From Eremophila alpestris peregrina (lineage: Eukaryota; Chordata; Aves; Passeriformes; Alaudidae): 64,000 nucleotides of DNA. The notes beneath the pieces are model-generated. The model saw only the letters and a program-made list of their open reading frames with translations, ran no database searches and was not told where the DNA came from. Below are positions 60,010 through 64,000 of the stretch, one piece after another. Numbering within the stretch: the stretch's first letter is position 1; each line of letters starts with the position of its first letter. Location: the NCBI GenBank assembly GCA_009792885.1, contig WMCF01000026.1, positions 3,147,882-3,211,881 on the forward strand. The letters are read 5' to 3'. The position numbers and the translations under genes were made by a program.

Positions 60010-63000
60010 ACAAACAAAAACAAAAAAAAAAAACAAAACAGAAATCCAGGAAAACCTTGTGTTTATACATCACAAATAGCTTTTATAGGTTTAGTAGCAG
60101 CACTAAATTTATGTTAGTATTATATCAAGTATTCAAGGTCCTCTTGGTGAGACAATAAACTTCATGACCCAACTACTCTGAGTGCTTTTGTACCCCCATC
60201 CTGTGTAAGAAAAACCAAACATGTCTGCACAGGAACCCTTGGTTATTAAGCAATAGCCTTGCATCTGTCTAAGACTAAAGTGGAAACCCCCATGAGCTCC
60301 TTTGGGCATAGAGGATTCCTTATGAACCTCAGCCACTGAAAACCCAAACACAAGATGAATATCCAACAGAATTTGTACTACAGTCAATCATGAGGCTTAG
60401 ATCTTCTCAGGGCATGTAATCAAGGATGAAATACACCTCAAAACTGCCATTCCTGGGTGCATGTTGTACTTTGTTTCTTGGGCAATAAGAGAAATTAGTT
60501 TCACTTAAATAAATCTAAAAAGCTTGCATGCAAGAAAAACGTTGGTTGCAGCCTGAAGAACAAAACCATGTCTCTGCATAGTCTGAACACCAACTGCGAT
60601 AGCAAATTTCTCGTGTCATCTTTCCAACTGTGAAGAAAATTTCTGAAGCCTCAAAGGAATCTCGTAATAGTGACAGCCTAATATTTTATTTGTCACATCA
60701 CCAACACAAGAGTTAAGAGACTAAGATAGATGTTTTCAAGCCTGAGTTGAAGGAGTATTTCTTATTTGACACCTAAGGAGAACATGACCAATTCTAAGCA
60801 GTGGCTGTAAAGGTTAATACTGCACAATAAAATACTGGTTGCTTCAGCTGCTGAGGATCTTGGAGTCCAAAGACTTTCAGATTTGAGTGATAATAGCTAA
60901 TTAAACAAATACTGTGAAATAACCAGGGAGAATATGTAAACTCAAAGAAGCCTTGTCTAAGTTCTTGGTTAGCCTTTGGTTTCTTGACTGACATGGGAAA
61001 GAGGGGAAGGATTAAGAAAAGGAGAATAGCATACATTCTCCCTAGGTCAGACAGGGCAAATAGTGGACCCTTGTGGTCACTTTAGCTTGGCAGGAGGAGA
61101 AACTGCTTCATCCCAACTCCACAGGTCTTTCATTTTTTCGAGGCACCATGAAGAGGAACATAATGAGAGAGGTGATGGACTACATGAGCAGTTAAAGAAG
61201 TTGACTTCATGTATTGCCTCCCTTCCTCTTCCTCCAATGAATTTTTGAGTTTTTTTGAGAAAACATATTAGAGGAGGTCAAGGGCGATCTCTACCTTTAC
61301 ACAATCAAGTAACTCACTCCAGTGAAACAATTCCTTCATCACACACACCCCACCCTTACAAAGGGAAAGTGGGAAGACTTGGAGAACTGCTTGCAGGATG
61401 ACTGGCTCTGTTTTAAGTGGCCTTCATGGGTTTTTTCTATACTGATTTGGGAAAAGCCTCCAACTGATGATAGCATAAAGAGAAAAAACTAGAAAACCTG
61501 TAAAAGTAACTACACTGATTTCTTAGTATTTTAAGCAGATTATTTTAACCTTTCTTTTAAAAAAAAATTCTTTTAATTATTCTTTAGGAAACATTGTATC
61601 ATTTTGAAGACTAGATTCTCCTTGGAACTATTGCTACCACTTGAACCCACAATCCAAAATCTCCAAACGTGCAAGAGAAAAATACCAGGGACAAAACAGG
61701 AAAAAAAAAAAAAGCAAGAATAGAAGAAACTCCTTGCACAAACTATAAATATATTCATTGCCTGCTACAGTCAAAGCAAGAAGCCACGTTCAACTCAAAA
61801 ACATCATCTCCACATTACTTTTCAACCACTGTCATTTAAGGGCTAAAAAATAAACTAAAAAATGAAAATAAGGATGTCTATTACCAAAACTACTCACTTT
61901 TTACTTTCTAATTTTTAAGCTGATATCGATACAAACACCAAGAACACTGGCTCTACCTATCTCATGAAATGACTTGCAGAAGTCGCATTAACTTGAAATA
62001 TTCCCTCATGTCACACAGATGCATTGGATTCAGTGTCTCCATAGAGAGAAATCATGTCTGGGATTTTGTTTTAGATTAGCTTTATATTGACTGAGCAAAA
62101 GTTTACAATATCAATAAATTAAGATGAAATTCAATCCATGCAACTATTATATGTATTTATTAAATACTTATCACATATACTACATCAACTATAACTATTA
62201 CATGTACAGAAATCATACATAATCTAAGGTAGTAACATTATTTTTTCATACTACACTGACATGAGTGCAAAGGTCCGTGAAATACCTTAGAACTCCTTCA
62301 GTCCAAGACTTTCACAGTGCTCTCCATATCTGTTCTTTCATTTTCTACCCCAAAATTTACAACACAGCAGCCCACATCTGACACAGAAATCAGTCTGAGC
62401 AGTTTTCCTCACTAAAGACAGAAATGTGTAGCAATCCAGACAACATACACCAGGAGCAGCATCCTCCTTTATTGCCAATAATTGCCTCTTTCACAGAACG
62501 GAGCAACATCTGCCAAGACCACAGGCACACAGAACATGGACTCTGGAAGTTACAGAGTAGCTTAAATTCCTCTGAATTTAGAGGAGAGGTAAGGCACTGC
62601 ATAGGGCCTCGTTGAAGACGCAGGGGTGGTAGTTCACAGTACAATTTACCTGAGCTGTTCCAGACATTCTGGCATTAGCCAGAGCCCTGCACTTCAGCAG
62701 CTAGAACAGTCAAAAAGACTGGCTTTATCTTAAGGTAAAACCTCTTTACTTTGCATACAGTGACCAAAGGGCAGGCTGCATGGACGCTCTGGTTTGAGAG
62801 ACAAAAGACTGGCTCTCTCAGGAAGAGCTGCTGAAGGGTGGACCTTTCTTCCAGGAGCTACCATATCAAAATCATGAGAAAACAAAGCTGACATCTTGAA
62901 AATTTCCAAGCAATACACACATCCTGGGAGGGTCTCAGAAAGGATGTTCCTGGTTTCCTGTACCGCCAGTGGTATCTGGGCAGGCACAGAGGGCTCATAA

Positions 63001-64000
63001 GTGTGGCAGGAAGCCACCAGTCTGAGGACAGGATAAGGCAAAGAAAGGCTGGCAAAGAGCTGTGCCAACACAACAATGCTTCCCAAAACAGGGAGGGGGA
63101 ATTATACACATATGTGAGCTTATATCTCCTCACTCTCCAATCATCTGGTAATATATTTAGCATTATAGGAAGCATTTAGGAGTATATAGGAACAGGTATA
63201 TGTGTTCATTTAGGAATCATCAACTAAGCCTAGGAATCAAGAGCAAGCAGCCATACATGAGAAGGAGCAGCAGTGAATGATTTGCTTTGCCAAGTCAAAA
63301 AAAAAAAAAGACAGAAGCAAGGAATTGTTCTTGGCAAATACAAGCCAACACATGATCCACTGACATTCAGCATCCCCTTCCTTTTAAGTCACCCTACGGA
63401 GTTCGTCACTTATTTCCTAAAATAAAAATAACAATATGTAAGGACCTTACTAATTAGCACCTGATATGTTTTTGAAACTTGGGTGGGGTAAACACAAAGG
63501 TTGGTTTTATTTTGGTAAGTACTTCTTATCCTAAAAGAACTTCTTTCATGTGCAACATTTGACAAACAAATTTAGATACCGCATTAATATTTAAAAAGAA
63601 GTATTCTCAGTTCAATGCTGAAAGCATCTGAAGATTCAGCTTCATGATTTATTAAAAAAATCTTAAAAGGCCATGAACGTAGTTTCACTGGAAGCAGCTG
63701 CTCTTAAGGCTACAGAACTAAAACTTATGGGATGCAAAACACAACGTATTACCTCAGATTTCAACAGTAATGATCTAAATAACAGTATAATTTTTAAAAC
63801 TATTTTTTTCTATCAACTGCAAGACAATGATCTTTCTAAATCACTGCTTTCTACTTAGCCATAATGAACAGAAGTCCACCCATTGAAGAGAAAACTGCCA
63901 TTATATACAGAAAATAAGAATCAAAGGAACAATGATCATGAGGTTTACCTAAGACTTATTGAATTTGAAGTAAAAACATAACATCTTGATGTCTTGGTTT
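57552..64000 (-). other. RAPGEF2: RAPGEF2 5' intron (part), no exon recognised
   Basis: The first exon in the window opens with a splice acceptor, so this 6.4 kb is intron that continues beyond the window. I searched the minus strand for the Ser-rich segment that precedes ATESEAG in RAPGEF2 and did not find it. Apart from A-rich tracts, nothing was recognised. Confidence 0.75.
59923..60045. repeat. A-rich tract with A42 run
   Basis: An uninterrupted run of 42 A (59966-60007) flanked by aaaac and aaacc units. No retroelement body adjoins it that I can recognise, so it is scored as a simple repeat. Confidence 0.95.

Noticed and set aside
1..64000. Search for a novel defence, CRISPR or operon-like system
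   Set aside because: The window is vertebrate genomic DNA with one spliced gene and CR1 repeats. No direct-repeat and spacer arrays or gene clusters are present.

Overview
The window is vertebrate genomic DNA, most likely from a bird. It is AT-rich, has no operon structure, and its only recognisable dispersed repeats are CR1-type LINEs; one of these keeps the 3' octamer tail (attctatg repeated) typical of avian CR1. I see no L1 or Alu-like elements. The species cannot be named from the sequence.

The window is dominated by one gene on the minus strand: RAPGEF2 (PDZ-GEF1/RA-GEF-1), a guanine-nucleotide exchange factor for Rap GTPases. Twenty-two consecutive coding exons run from 57551 down to the stop codon at 21443-21445. 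All junctions have gt/ag ends, and the phases join into one open frame of 4284 nt (1427 residues plus stop). In order the protein has an acidic N-terminal segment, a cyclic-nucleotide-binding-like fold, the RasGEF N-terminal (REM) module, a PDZ domain, a Ras-association domain, the catalytic CDC25/RasGEF domain, and a long Ser/Pro-rich tail with two PPxY motifs and a C-terminal PDZ-binding end (VSAV). The first part of the protein, including the start codon, is not in the window. Those exons must lie beyond 64000, and 57552-64000 is intron.

Below the stop codon is a 3' UTR of about 2 kb. It ends near 19460, just past two overlapping AATAAA signals.

Region by region: 1-19459 is intergenic and AT-rich. 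It holds a CpG-rich island of about 150 bp (535-690), a G+T-rich low-complexity tract (2150-2299) and three CR1 fragments (4310-5968 plus; 8315-9677 minus, with an ORF1 esterase remnant; 13553-13735 minus). 19460-21442 is the RAPGEF2 3' UTR. 21443-57551 is RAPGEF2 exons and introns, with two further CR1 fragments in introns (26134-26212 and 56383-56795). 57552-64000 is 5' intron with a 42-base poly(A) run. I found no tRNA, rRNA, CRISPR, second protein gene or novel system. The points of interest are splicing details of RAPGEF2 (a 24-nt microexon, a tandem acceptor and a tandem donor), the isolated CpG island and the rearranged CR1 copies.
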